38,153 bases of DNA from a virus, in IMG/VR virus record IMGVR_UViG_3300027906_000055, positions 1 to 38,153 of that record; one strand, 5' to 3'. A program made the translations under genes and the position numbers. The notes beneath the pieces were generated by a model. That model had not been told where the DNA came from and did not search any database. It saw only the letters and a list, made by a program, of their open reading frames with translations. Within the stretch, counting starts at the first letter, position 1, and each line of letters opens with the position of its first letter. Shown here piece by piece: positions 16,395-25,838 of this stretch.

Positions 16395-17218
16395 CTAAAA
16401 AAGCTAAAGCAGAAAAAGTTGAGGTTGCACCTCAAGAGGTTGTAGTTAAAGCTGCACCTACAGTAAACCCAGTAAAAAAACAAAGCTGGGAAGTAAAAAA
16501 TAGAACTTACGTACTTACAGGAGGAAAAGAACCATTAACGTTTACAATTCCAGGCAAGCACAGTAGAAGACATCCGTTACTTTGGTTTGATAAAAAAACT
16601 CAAACACAAAGAGAATTAAGATATGCTACTAATCAATCTTCACCGTTTAAAGATGAACAAAATGGAGAAGTTACATTAGGTCATATAACTTTTAGAGATG
16701 GAGTTTTAAATGTACCTGCTCAAAATGTACAATTACAAAAGTTACTTTCTTTATATCACCCTTATTTAGGACAAAGATATATGGAACATGTACCATCTGA
16801 AATAGCTGCTGATCAAGTAGAAGAAATAGAATGGGAAATTGAAGCATTGAATTTAGCAAAATCTATAGATATTGATTTAGGAGAAGCAATAGTAAGAGTA
16901 GAAATAGGATCTCAAGTAAACAACATGTCTACTAGAGAAGTTAGAAGAGACTTGTTGTTATTAGCTAAAAGAAATCCTAAGTTATTCTTAAGTTTAGCTG
17001 CTGATGAAAATGTACAGTTAAGAAACTTTGCAATTAAAGCAGTGGAAAATAACCTTGTTATACTATCACCAGATCAAAGAACATTTACATGGGGATCTAA
17101 TGATAGAAAATTAATGACAGTTCCTTTTGATGAAAACCCTTATTCAGCATTAGCTGCGTGGTTTAAAACAGACGAAGGTGTTGAAGTATTTAAGTCAATA
17201 GATAAAAGACTAAATTAA
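16391..17218 (+). CDS. Head-associated protein of unknown function (possible capsid auxiliary protein)
   Basis: A 275-aa protein. The N-terminal ~30 residues are Lys/Ala/Val/Pro-rich and low-complexity. Residues 32-120 form a beta-rich domain (YVLTGGKEPLTFTIPGKHSR and ELRYATNQSSPFKDEQNG). After about 130 it is helical, with STREVRRDLLLLAKRNPKLF near 185 and a C-terminal AAWFKTDEGVEVFKSIDKRL. It has no signal peptide, membrane segment or catalytic motif. The gene stands alone between two terminators directly after the capsid gene, a place where auxiliary capsid or head-completion proteins are common. The virion role is inferred. Confidence 0.75.
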   Translation: MAKKAKAEKVEVAPQEVVVKAAPTVNPVKKQSWEVKNRTYVLTGGKEPLTFTIPGKHSRRHPLLWFDKKTQTQRELRYATNQSSPFKDEQNGEVTLGHITFRDGVLNVPAQNVQLQKLLSLYHPYLGQRYMEHVPSEIAADQVEEIEWEIEALNLAKSIDIDLGEAIVRVEIGSQVNNMSTREVRRDLLLLAKRNPKLFLSLAADENVQLRNFAIKAVENNLVILSPDQRTFTWGSNDRKLMTVPFDENPYSALAAWFKTDEGVEVFKSIDKRLN

Positions 17219-17225
17219 AAATAAT

Positions 17226-17250
17226 AAGGGCGGATTCGTTCGCCCTTTTA
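17226..17250 (+). terminator. Rho-independent terminator with TTCG loop
   Basis: The stem AAGGGCGGA (17226-17234) pairs with TTCGCCCTT (17239-17247), including one G.T pair, around a TTCG loop (17235-17238). The 3' arm runs straight into a short T-run. It lies 7 bases after the stop of the 275-aa gene. Confidence 0.88.
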
Positions 17251-17266
17251 TTAAAATAAAAATATA

Positions 17267-18031
17267 ATGGTAAACGTAAACGCAGTATATCAAACGGTGT
17301 TATTAATATTAAACCAACAGCAAAGAGGTTATATAACTCCTGATGAATTCAATAAGATAGGTACTCAAGCTCAATTAGCAATGTTTGAAGGCTATACTAG
17401 TGACTTGAACCAACAATATCGCGTTTCACAAAACGACACTGAATATTCAAACAGAGTAAAAAATATACAAGAAAAGTTACAGTACTTTCAACGTACTGCT
17501 ACACCAGTCTATAATGTAGTAACTAATAAGTTTGATATCCTAGACTTTCCTACTTATAATCTTAACCCTAATCAAGAGTATCCTTTTGTATTTAATCCAA
17601 GTAGTGGTGCTAATGAGGTTTTATATAGACTAGGTACAGTTTTTTATAAAGATTATGATCTAGGTCAATACACACAAAGAAACGAGTTAAGACAATTATT
17701 ACTTTCCCCTTTAACTCAACCAACAACTAATTTCCCTATATATCTATATGAGAATGATACACTGCAGGTATTTCCAAATACAATACAAGCGGATATAACT
17801 ATATCTTATCTTAAAAGACCAGATAATATATTATGGAACTTTACTACAAACGCAGTTGGTGCATATGAGTATGCTCAAGGAACATCGATTCAATTTGAAT
17901 TAGATCCAACTGAACAAGAAGAGTTAATACTTAGAATATTAGCCTACGCGGGTGTTATAATTCAAGACCCGACTATAATACAAGCTGCTTCACAACAAGT
18001 AGCAGAACAAGATAACAACGAAAAACAATAA
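17267..18031 (+). CDS. Connector/ring protein (head-tail adaptor type)
   Basis: A 254-aa protein. The start, VNAVYQTVLLILNQQQRGYI followed by TPDEFN (about residues 4-29), is a helical pair typical of ring or adaptor proteins stacked below the portal in short-tailed Bacteroidota phages. A beta-rich middle (FPIYLYENDTLQVFPNTIQA, about 162-181) and a helical end (LDPTEQEELILRILAYAGVI) follow, like the helix-bundle plus beta domain of T7 gp11-type adaptors. It follows the second terminator, so it opens the tail transcription unit, and lies 3 bases before the next gene. The function is from recalled family resemblance and order. Confidence 0.65.
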   Translation: MVNVNAVYQTVLLILNQQQRGYITPDEFNKIGTQAQLAMFEGYTSDLNQQYRVSQNDTEYSNRVKNIQEKLQYFQRTATPVYNVVTNKFDILDFPTYNLNPNQEYPFVFNPSSGANEVLYRLGTVFYKDYDLGQYTQRNELRQLLLSPLTQPTTNFPIYLYENDTLQVFPNTIQADITISYLKRPDNILWNFTTNAVGAYEYAQGTSIQFELDPTEQEELILRILAYAGVIIQDPTIIQAASQQVAEQDNNEKQ

Positions 18032-18034
18032 CAT

Positions 18035-19294
18035 ATGCCAATGCCAAATGGTGGTTTAATCACCGAAACTAACAGTCAATATTACGCGGGCGCGCAGGGA
18101 TTTGTAGTAACAGCAGCAGCAGGACAAACTGATTTTATATTTAACTTTAACACTCCTTTAAAGTTTGGAAATTGGGACCCTAATGTAGCTGACTATGCTT
18201 TAAATAATTTCAAGCTTTATTCAAGTGCTGATGGTATAACTTACACAGAATATGTTTTAGCTTATAATGTAACCGTGCAACAAAACGGTGATAGCTTAGT
18301 GCAAATAGCTGCGGTAGGAGGAATTCCTCAAAACAGTGTACTAGTATGTCAATTAAAAACTATTGACGGCGGGAGTTTTGGAGCTAGAGATGCTTACGGT
18401 ACAACAACAGAACAAAATTATGGTAGTTATTCTTATTTAAAACTAAAAGATGTTATTAACAACTTTATTGTAGGTTATGTAGGTAAAGATAAATTAATAC
18501 CTGATGTTAAAAGAAGTGATATAATATTTCATGCTAAAAGAGGATTACAAGAATTTAGCTATGATACTTTAAAATCTGTTAAGTCTCAAGAACTAACTGT
18601 TCCTCATACTCTTAGTGTTATACTTCCACAAGACTATGTTAACTATGTTAGAATATCGAGAATAGATCAGTTAGGAGTACAAAGAATAATATATCCAGCT
18701 AATAATCTTACTGATTCTCCTTATGAATTACCTTTACAGGATAATTTAGGAGTACCAACTCAAGATAACTTTGAGGATAATTTAGAAGGAACTTCTTTAA
18801 CTGAAGAAAGATGGAAAAGTGCTAATACAAATCTTATAAGTCAAAACTATAATTGGACTTTATATAATGAAGGTTTTGAATGGGCTGGTTATAACTGGGG
18901 TCAAGGAGGAATGTGGTATTGGAATTGGGGTGAACAATACGGAATGTCACCACAATATGCTCAGTATAACGGTTGGTTTAATATGAATGAAAGAGAAGGT
19001 AAAGTTTCTTTTTCTAGTAATTTAGTTGGCCAATTAATAATATTAGAATATATTTCTGATGGACTTGCTTATGATTTAGATAGTAGAATACCAAAATTAG
19101 CAGAAGAAGCTTTATATGCTTATATTTTACATGCTATTATATCTACTAGAATAAATCAACCAGAATATATAGTGCAAAGATTAAGACAAGAAAAAAGTGC
19201 TAAGCTTAGAAATGCTAAAATTAGATTATCTAATATCAAGTTAGATGAAATAGTACAAGTAATGCGTGGAAAAGCTAAATGGATAAAACGATAA
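18035..19294 (+). CDS. Tail connector/hub structural protein
   Basis: A 419-aa protein. Residues 1-125 are beta-rich (GFVVTAAAGQTDFIFNFNTP). A conserved-looking helical core follows at about 130-215 (SYSYLKLKDVINNFIVGYVG; DIIFHAKRGLQEFSYDTLKS), then LPQDYVNYVRISRIDQLGVQ. Residues ~270-320 are unusually rich in Trp, Tyr, Asn and Gly. The C-terminal helices (KLAEEALYAYILHAIISTRI) resemble other ring proteins. This domain order matches virion connector proteins of Bacteroidota phages. It sits between the ring protein and the giant hub protein, separated from each by 3 bases. Confidence 0.65.
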   Translation: MPMPNGGLITETNSQYYAGAQGFVVTAAAGQTDFIFNFNTPLKFGNWDPNVADYALNNFKLYSSADGITYTEYVLAYNVTVQQNGDSLVQIAAVGGIPQNSVLVCQLKTIDGGSFGARDAYGTTTEQNYGSYSYLKLKDVINNFIVGYVGKDKLIPDVKRSDIIFHAKRGLQEFSYDTLKSVKSQELTVPHTLSVILPQDYVNYVRISRIDQLGVQRIIYPANNLTDSPYELPLQDNLGVPTQDNFEDNLEGTSLTEERWKSANTNLISQNYNWTLYNEGFEWAGYNWGQGGMWYWNWGEQYGMSPQYAQYNGWFNMNEREGKVSFSSNLVGQLIILEYISDGLAYDLDSRIPKLAEEALYAYILHAIISTRINQPEYIVQRLRQEKSAKLRNAKIRLSNIKLDEIVQVMRGKAKWIKR

Positions 19295-19297
19295 TAC

Positions 19298-22200
19298 ATG
19301 CCACAAGTAACTAATACTTTTATAAGGTCTAAAATGAATAAAGACCTTGACAATAGATTACTGCCAAACGGTGAATACAGAAATGCTGAAAATTTACAAC
19401 TAAGTAGATCAGAAGGATCAGAAGTAGGAGAGTTTGAGAATGTTTTACAAAATCAAGAATTAACTTATTTATATACAGGTAAAAAAAACACAGGAGTTGC
19501 AGCTTTTTATGCTGGTAAAATAATAGGACAGTTTACAGATGAGACTACTGAAAATATATACATATATAGCGCAGGTTATAGTGGTGTTGGAAGATGCCCT
19601 AGAGATATAAAAGTTTTTGCAAGACCAGGTCTACCAGCTACTACAGGTGCAACTTGGGAACTTTATGATTCACTTGGAAATTTACTAGACCCTACTACTC
19701 TTGGATTAGAAGTAGGAATGTTACTTTGGGGTGACAACTGGAATGGACAACCGTCTGGCGCAGGTGGTCAATTAAAAGATCCTTTAATCACAAACATAAC
19801 AGCACCAACCCCAGGGCCAACTGCTGGTACGATTACCCTTAGTCAACAAATAACATTAAGTGGTTCTAACGCTATAAACATAGGTTTTACTAATACAATA
19901 CATAGATACAATCCTACTACTGATATAACTACATTATTAGTTAGAGGATCTTTTCTTAATTTTAATCAAAACTTTAGAATATACGGTATAAATTTACTAG
20001 ATGATTTATTGTTTTGGACAGACAACCGGAATCAACCAAGAAAAATTAATGTTGAATTAGCTAACCCTACATCTTTAATTACACCAATACATTATGTAAA
20101 TGAAGATCAAATATCTGTTGCTAAGTACTATCCATATGAAACTCCTTTAGTTTTACAGCAGTCTAACTTAGCAGCTGTTAGTGGTACTTATCCACCAGTT
20201 CAACCTATAAAAGGATATCAAATTGAAACAAGTCAATTTGTAGGAGATTATAATGTTAAAATAGGAGATATAGTTACTGGTTTTCCTGGTCAAGCCGACA
20301 ATGAAGTTTGGCAAGTTTTATGGATAGAACCAACTGGTGGTAATAACGAAGTGATTATTTATAATAACTTTTTGTTATATCCTGGAACTACTGGTGCTGC
20401 TTGGGGTGGAGGTAATTTAAAATTCTCTAGACCATCATCTATAGATTCTGCTGATAGAAAATTAACTAGAGGTTTTGACACTACATGTAAAACTGCTGGT
20501 GCTGTTGCCACAGGTGCTGTATTAGATATAAATTATTTCTACACAAGTACTATAGATGATCCTAGTGGTAATCCTACTCCTCAAATAGGAGATTTTATTA
20601 CTAGTAAAACTATGGAAATTACTGGGTCAGGAGTAGTAGGTATTACTTTAGCTGATGAAGTGTGTATACAAGAAATTAAAGATATAGTAACAGGTTCAGG
20701 TGGCTCTATAGAATTAAAACTGACTCAGCCGGTTACTGTTAGTGCTATTGGTAATGATATCACTGTTTCTGCTAATCCTAATTATAGTTTGGGTCAAACA
20801 CCTTCACAAGAATTTACAGGTGATCCTGATTTAATAGAGGAAAAATTTGTTAGATTTAGCTATAGATTTAAGTTTGAAGACAATGAATACTCTCTATCTG
20901 CTCCATTTACACAAATATGTTTTATACCTGAGCAACAAGGTATTTTTGGTAATGGACCAAACAATCAAACACAAGATCAAATAAACGCTTATGATTCAAG
21001 TATTATAGAATGGTTTGTTAACTCTGTTGATACTATAGATTTAAAAATTCCTTTACCCGATGGAGGAGCAACCGCTATTGATGCTGTTGCTAATTTAATT
21101 AAAGGATACAAGGTAACTGATATAGAAATATTATACAAAGAATCTAATGCTACTTCTGTTAAAATATTAGAAGTTATACCGGTTACTAGTGGTTTATCTT
21201 CTTTTGTAGAAGAAATACCTTCAACGGTAGCTGCTGCTGGGCCACAATGGTATTATAATTTTGATTATAAATCTATAAAACCATATAGAACTTTACCTAC
21301 AAATCAACAAAATAGAGTATATGATAATGTTCCTTTAAAAGCATTAGGACAAGAGATTAGTGCAAACAGAATTATATATGGTAATTTTTTACAACAACAT
21401 ACTCCACCAGTTAGTTTAGATTATGAAGCTCTAAATGCAGATAAATCTGTAGCATATGATAACTACGCACAATATCCTAATCATTCTTTAAAACAAAACC
21501 GAAATTATCAAGCTGGGTTTGTACTAGCTGATAGATATGGTAGAGCTTCTAGCGTTGTATTATCTTCTAATGATAATATACCTACAGCTCAAGGTTCTAC
21601 ATTATATACACCTTATAAAAGTTTTAGTGAAGTAGATAATATAGATGAAACAACCTATAAGTGGTTAGGAAGTGTTTTAAGAATAAAAGTAAACAATGGA
21701 TTAACACCGGCTCAACAAGTTAATAATGAGAATACAGGTGAACCTGGTTTATACAAAGCAGAAAATGATACAAGCATTGATCAACTAGAAATAACTAATG
21801 GTGGTACAGGTTATGCTATTGGTGATAAAATAACTCTTAGATATGCAGTAAATGGTCAAGGTTTAGGGCAATTAGCTGAAGTTGAAATAGTTGGTGTAGG
21901 TGGTGCTGGTGATGTTACTGGAATAAAAATAATAAATAGAGGTACTGGATATGTTAATGGTAATTTATTAATACAAGATACAACCACAGGTGGTGGTCTA
22001 GGTTTTACCGCAACAGTAACTGTTTATCCTTCTAATCCTACTGGCTGGCAATCGTATAAGATTGTTGTTAAACAACAAGAGCAAGAATATTATAATGTTT
22101 ACTTACCTGGTTACGTTTCTGGTTATCCAGTTTTAAGCGCTAGAGATTATGGTAGAGTAGCTTTTGCTACTTTATTAGGAGATAATATAAATAAAGTTCC

Positions 22201-24343
22201 TAGAGATTTAAATGAAGTAGGACCAACTCAATCTGAGTTCTCTGCATCAGTTAAATTATTTGGTAGAGTAAATAATCCAAATATAAATAATAATCAAAAA
22301 GGTGGTGTTGGTGTTCACTATTATGCAAATAGAGAATTTGCTTGGAACACTCAGTATTTTCCAGGTAGAACAAGTGATGAAGTGGTTGTAGTAGGACCAA
22401 TTGGAGCGGGTGGTTTAGAATTAGCTAATTCTCCTTTTACACAAAGTGCTGTTAAAGGTGCTTTTGATAATTTCCCATCTACTACACCAGTTTATCCAGC
22501 TGCTTTACCATGGGGAAATATAGGCGCAAATCAATTACAAAGTTTTTACAACGTAGAGCAAAATCCATTAGCTATAGGATTAGCTGTTGGAGCTGAAGAA
22601 TCTCAACCGCAATTAACGCAACCAACTGCTCCACAATTAAATACATTAGGAGCAAAAGTTACTAACGTACCAGTACCTGCTCCAGCTCCACCTGGAGCCT
22701 CAATAGCGGGTATGATACCATTTTTAAGTGTATCAGAAACATTACCGGTTGAAAGCTTGTTAGAAATATTTTATGAATCATCTACGTCAGGTAATTTTGT
22801 AACACTAAATCAATCTGTAGTAGCAGAGTATGGAGGAGTAGTAAGTAGCACAGCTACTACCGCTTCTTTTGTAGAATCCGATGCTAGTGGAACGGTTATT
22901 ATAACAGCTTTTAGTTTTACTGACTCAGCCGGTAATGAATTAACTTTAGTATCTGTACCAACAATAAAATCTGTGGTTGATGGTAATGGTATTGATGTAA
23001 CAGGAGCTTTCTCAATTGAATCAACAGGTGGTGGAGCTTCTTTAATAGATTTTGATTTAAAAACAAATCAATTGTTTGCATATTTATCTCAAACAACTCA
23101 ATCAAATCAGTATTTTATATCTTTTGAAACCACTTACAATGATGGTGTTAATCCTGTTTTTGTAGACACTCTTAGTAATCAAATAACTGTAACTTTAAAT
23201 AATGTACAACCATTAATAGGTGGATTTACTCCAGCATATGGAACAACTATTGGAGCAGAAACTGCTTGTGGTTTTGCTGGTGGTGTTGTTGGTTATACAA
23301 CTGTTGACACGGGTGTATTTGGGCAATTTACAAATGCTAAAAACGGAAGTGCTGACCCAACACAAGAAAGTGATGAACTATGTTATTCGTTAGCGGTAAG
23401 CTCGCCGGTTGGATCAACAGCTGTATTTTCTATAGATCAAACTGGAACAGTTACTTTAGATTCTGGAACAACTGTTAATGGAACTTATACTTTTACATGT
23501 ACAGTTACAGATGCTTCTCCATCATGTATTAATGACGTTAATAGTCTTACGAGAGATTGCGTTATGGATGTTGTATTAGGAACACCTCCAGTAGATAGAG
23601 TATTATGTTATGGTCCTACAAATGTTATGAATACTTTAATAACAAATTGTGGACCTTCATTTTCTGGCACTGGAAAACCTTTAGAAGTATTTTTTGGAGC
23701 AAGTAGATTTGTTAACTCTGGTATTGTAGGAACAGTGGGTCCGATTATTGGTAGTGGCACCAATGCATTATTAGCTAGTATAGATACTGCTTTAGGAAGT
23801 CCATCAAATGGATATGGTTTGACATCTAACAACGGTCTAGATATACAATATTATAATGTATTAGAAGAAGGAAGATATGGAACAAGTCCTATACAATGTG
23901 GAGGTGTAATTGAACCGTTTACAACAGGATCTTTAACTCAGGGTCAAGTACAAATAGTACCTACGTTAACTAAAACGGTTACAGCAGCAAGTCCATCAGA
24001 ATATAGAACTAATTTTACAATACTATATAGAGCAACGCCAGTTGACGCTTGGCAGTTGGCAACGTGTGATGTTGGATCACCTGCTCAACCAGGCGGTGGA
24101 GTAGTAGGTAATTTTAATTTGTTAACAGTGTTAGGAGCGGCTGGAGCTACAGCTACTTTAGCTTATAATTTTTCAACACCAGGTGAATATGCTGTGAGGA
24201 ATAATGGAATATATAGCGTTGGTTGTACTGGGTGTAATACATGTGCTAGATTTGATGTTGATTACTATGACGCAAACTCAACTGGACCTGCACCTGGAGT
24301 ATGTCAAGGATCATTAGGATTTGAATGTGTTGGACCACTGTAA
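19298..24343 (+). CDS. Large tail hub/stabilisation-type protein with Cys-rich Ig-like C-terminal extension
   Basis: A 1681-aa protein. The start (NTFIRSKMNKDLDNRLLPNG) is the conserved beginning of large tail-end proteins in Bacteroidota short-tailed phages, comparable in place to P22 gp10 or the crAss-like muzzle. Propeller-like beta segments occur at about 225-265 (LLDDLLFWTDNRNQPRKINV), FVRFSYRFKFEDNEYSL lies near 517, QNRNYQAGFVLADRYGR near 731, and YYNVYLPGYV near 929. From about residue 1124 (a Pro/Ala linker) to the end the sequence changes to Ig-like beta repeats with some 14 cysteines, ending near CTGCNTC and CQGSLGFEC. The usual C-terminal half of the family appears instead as the next gene. 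The role in closing and stabilising the tail is inferred. Confidence 0.7.
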   Translation: MPQVTNTFIRSKMNKDLDNRLLPNGEYRNAENLQLSRSEGSEVGEFENVLQNQELTYLYTGKKNTGVAAFYAGKIIGQFTDETTENIYIYSAGYSGVGRCPRDIKVFARPGLPATTGATWELYDSLGNLLDPTTLGLEVGMLLWGDNWNGQPSGAGGQLKDPLITNITAPTPGPTAGTITLSQQITLSGSNAINIGFTNTIHRYNPTTDITTLLVRGSFLNFNQNFRIYGINLLDDLLFWTDNRNQPRKINVELANPTSLITPIHYVNEDQISVAKYYPYETPLVLQQSNLAAVSGTYPPVQPIKGYQIETSQFVGDYNVKIGDIVTGFPGQADNEVWQVLWIEPTGGNNEVIIYNNFLLYPGTTGAAWGGGNLKFSRPSSIDSADRKLTRGFDTTCKTAGAVATGAVLDINYFYTSTIDDPSGNPTPQIGDFITSKTMEITGSGVVGITLADEVCIQEIKDIVTGSGGSIELKLTQPVTVSAIGNDITVSANPNYSLGQTPSQEFTGDPDLIEEKFVRFSYRFKFEDNEYSLSAPFTQICFIPEQQGIFGNGPNNQTQDQINAYDSSIIEWFVNSVDTIDLKIPLPDGGATAIDAVANLIKGYKVTDIEILYKESNATSVKILEVIPVTSGLSSFVEEIPSTVAAAGPQWYYNFDYKSIKPYRTLPTNQQNRVYDNVPLKALGQEISANRIIYGNFLQQHTPPVSLDYEALNADKSVAYDNYAQYPNHSLKQNRNYQAGFVLADRYGRASSVVLSSNDNIPTAQGSTLYTPYKSFSEVDNIDETTYKWLGSVLRIKVNNGLTPAQQVNNENTGEPGLYKAENDTSIDQLEITNGGTGYAIGDKITLRYAVNGQGLGQLAEVEIVGVGGAGDVTGIKIINRGTGYVNGNLLIQDTTTGGGLGFTATVTVYPSNPTGWQSYKIVVKQQEQEYYNVYLPGYVSGYPVLSARDYGRVAFATLLGDNINKVPRDLNEVGPTQSEFSASVKLFGRVNNPNINNNQKGGVGVHYYANREFAWNTQYFPGRTSDEVVVVGPIGAGGLELANSPFTQSAVKGAFDNFPSTTPVYPAALPWGNIGANQLQSFYNVEQNPLAIGLAVGAEESQPQLTQPTAPQLNTLGAKVTNVPVPAPAPPGASIAGMIPFLSVSETLPVESLLEIFYESSTSGNFVTLNQSVVAEYGGVVSSTATTASFVESDASGTVIITAFSFTDSAGNELTLVSVPTIKSVVDGNGIDVTGAFSIESTGGGASLIDFDLKTNQLFAYLSQTTQSNQYFISFETTYNDGVNPVFVDTLSNQITVTLNNVQPLIGGFTPAYGTTIGAETACGFAGGVVGYTTVDTGVFGQFTNAKNGSADPTQESDELCYSLAVSSPVGSTAVFSIDQTGTVTLDSGTTVNGTYTFTCTVTDASPSCINDVNSLTRDCVMDVVLGTPPVDRVLCYGPTNVMNTLITNCGPSFSGTGKPLEVFFGASRFVNSGIVGTVGPIIGSGTNALLASIDTALGSPSNGYGLTSNNGLDIQYYNVLEEGRYGTSPIQCGGVIEPFTTGSLTQGQVQIVPTLTKTVTAASPSEYRTNFTILYRATPVDAWQLATCDVGSPAQPGGGVVGNFNLLTVLGAAGATATLAYNFSTPGEYAVRNNGIYSVGCTGCNTCARFDVDYYDANSTGPAPGVCQGSLGFECVGPL

Positions 24344-24373
24344 TAATTAAAGAAAACAAGTAATAATAAATAT

Positions 24374-25834
24374 ATGGCGACTACATTAGAGGTATCATAT
24401 TTTAACACCTTCTGGTTAAAAAGATTAAAAAACATTAATCAATATCAGCAAAGAGATGGAGATGGAACAATCCCAGCTCCACCAGCACTAGTAACTGGTC
24501 AATTAGGTGGTGGTATAACTACTGGTACACCTACTAATCCAGAAAGTGATTTAGGATATGTTATTAGTAATGATACTTCTGCGGCTTATGTACCTGGTAG
24601 TGCAAATATATTTGAAGATTGGTATATTGAAGAAGCAAGAATAAAAGGTGGATTTAATAATACCTCTGTAGATTTTGGAGTTAAAGCTTATATTGTAGAA
24701 GAAGAAGCGAGTCAAACTAGAAGACAAAGTTCTTTAATATACTCTGGTGTATACAATGCTAAAAATGGTATTAACAATACTAATGAGTTTCCAATTGGAG
24801 AAGATATAACTAGAAGTGTAGACCCTGCTTCAGGAAGTGTACAAAAGTTATATGCTGAAAATACAAACTTAATAATATTTCAAGAAAGAAAAGTTAATCG
24901 AGCACCTATTGATAAAGATGTTATCTTCACTCAAGAAGGTCAACCTTTAAACAGTAACAGTAGATTAGTTATAGGAACACCTAGTGCTTTTGAAGGTAAC
25001 TTTGGTATATCAAGAGACCCAGGTTCTTTCGCTGTTTATGGTTATAATAAGTTTTTTACTGATAGAGATAGATCTGTAGTCATGCAACTTGGTCCTAATG
25101 GTCTTACTGAAATATCTAATTTTGGTATGATTGATTATTTTAGAGATCAATTAAAACAAGACGGAGAGATTACAGGTGGTTATGATGTATATAGTAAAAA
25201 CTATGTTTGTACTATAAAATCATCTACAGTAGTATTTGATGATTTAATAAATGGTTGGGTTAGCTTTATGAGTTATGTACCAGAATTATCAACAAGTTTA
25301 AGGGGAAATTATTACACTTTTAAAAACAATGGTCTGTGGAAACATTATGATTTTGGAGGATACAATAGATTCTATGGTATTTCAGTTAAATCAAGTGTTA
25401 CATTTGTATTTAATCCACAACCTAATAGAACTAAAACTTTTAAAACAATAGATTACACTGGTAGTAATGGTTGGGAGGTTATAAGTCTCGTTTCTGATTA
25501 TACTGGAACAGATGCAAATCCACAACAACCTGTGTTAGGTAACACAACTCATGTAGATTTCGCGTCTCCAATATTAAGTTATGATGAAGGTTATTACGTG
25601 GATCCTAATACTAGTGTACAGTATAGAGCTGGTTTTGATAGAAAACAAAATAATTATTACGCGGCTATTAAAAATAATTCATTTACTTTAGCTGAAGAAG
25701 TAATAACACCAGGTAATTTATCAAGTGGAATAAAAGGACAGTACGCTGTTGTAACTTTAGTACAAGATCAAACAACAGATACAAACGGTGCAAAACAATT
25801 GTTTAGTGTAGGCACTGTATACAACAATAGATAA
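24374..25834 (+). CDS. Tail protein, possible separated C-terminal half of the hub protein
   Basis: A 486-aa beta-rich protein. The segment IGEDITRSVDPASGSVQKLY then AENTNLIIFQERKV (about residues 141-175) and SFAVYGYNKFFTDRDRSVVM (about 217-236) are, as I recall the family, the closing portion of large propeller-type tail proteins whose beginning looks like the 1681-aa gene just upstream. GLTEISNFGMIDYFRDQL and YVCTIKSSTVVFDDLINGWV continue the blades. It starts 30 bases after the previous stop in an A/T-rich leader. It has no signal peptide and no cysteine cluster. It probably joins the 1681-aa protein in the tail; the split is inference, the beta-rich structural nature is visible. Confidence 0.65.
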   Translation: MATTLEVSYFNTFWLKRLKNINQYQQRDGDGTIPAPPALVTGQLGGGITTGTPTNPESDLGYVISNDTSAAYVPGSANIFEDWYIEEARIKGGFNNTSVDFGVKAYIVEEEASQTRRQSSLIYSGVYNAKNGINNTNEFPIGEDITRSVDPASGSVQKLYAENTNLIIFQERKVNRAPIDKDVIFTQEGQPLNSNSRLVIGTPSAFEGNFGISRDPGSFAVYGYNKFFTDRDRSVVMQLGPNGLTEISNFGMIDYFRDQLKQDGEITGGYDVYSKNYVCTIKSSTVVFDDLINGWVSFMSYVPELSTSLRGNYYTFKNNGLWKHYDFGGYNRFYGISVKSSVTFVFNPQPNRTKTFKTIDYTGSNGWEVISLVSDYTGTDANPQQPVLGNTTHVDFASPILSYDEGYYVDPNTSVQYRAGFDRKQNNYYAAIKNNSFTLAEEVITPGNLSSGIKGQYAVVTLVQDQTTDTNGAKQLFSVGTVYNNR

Positions 25835-25838
25835 TTAT

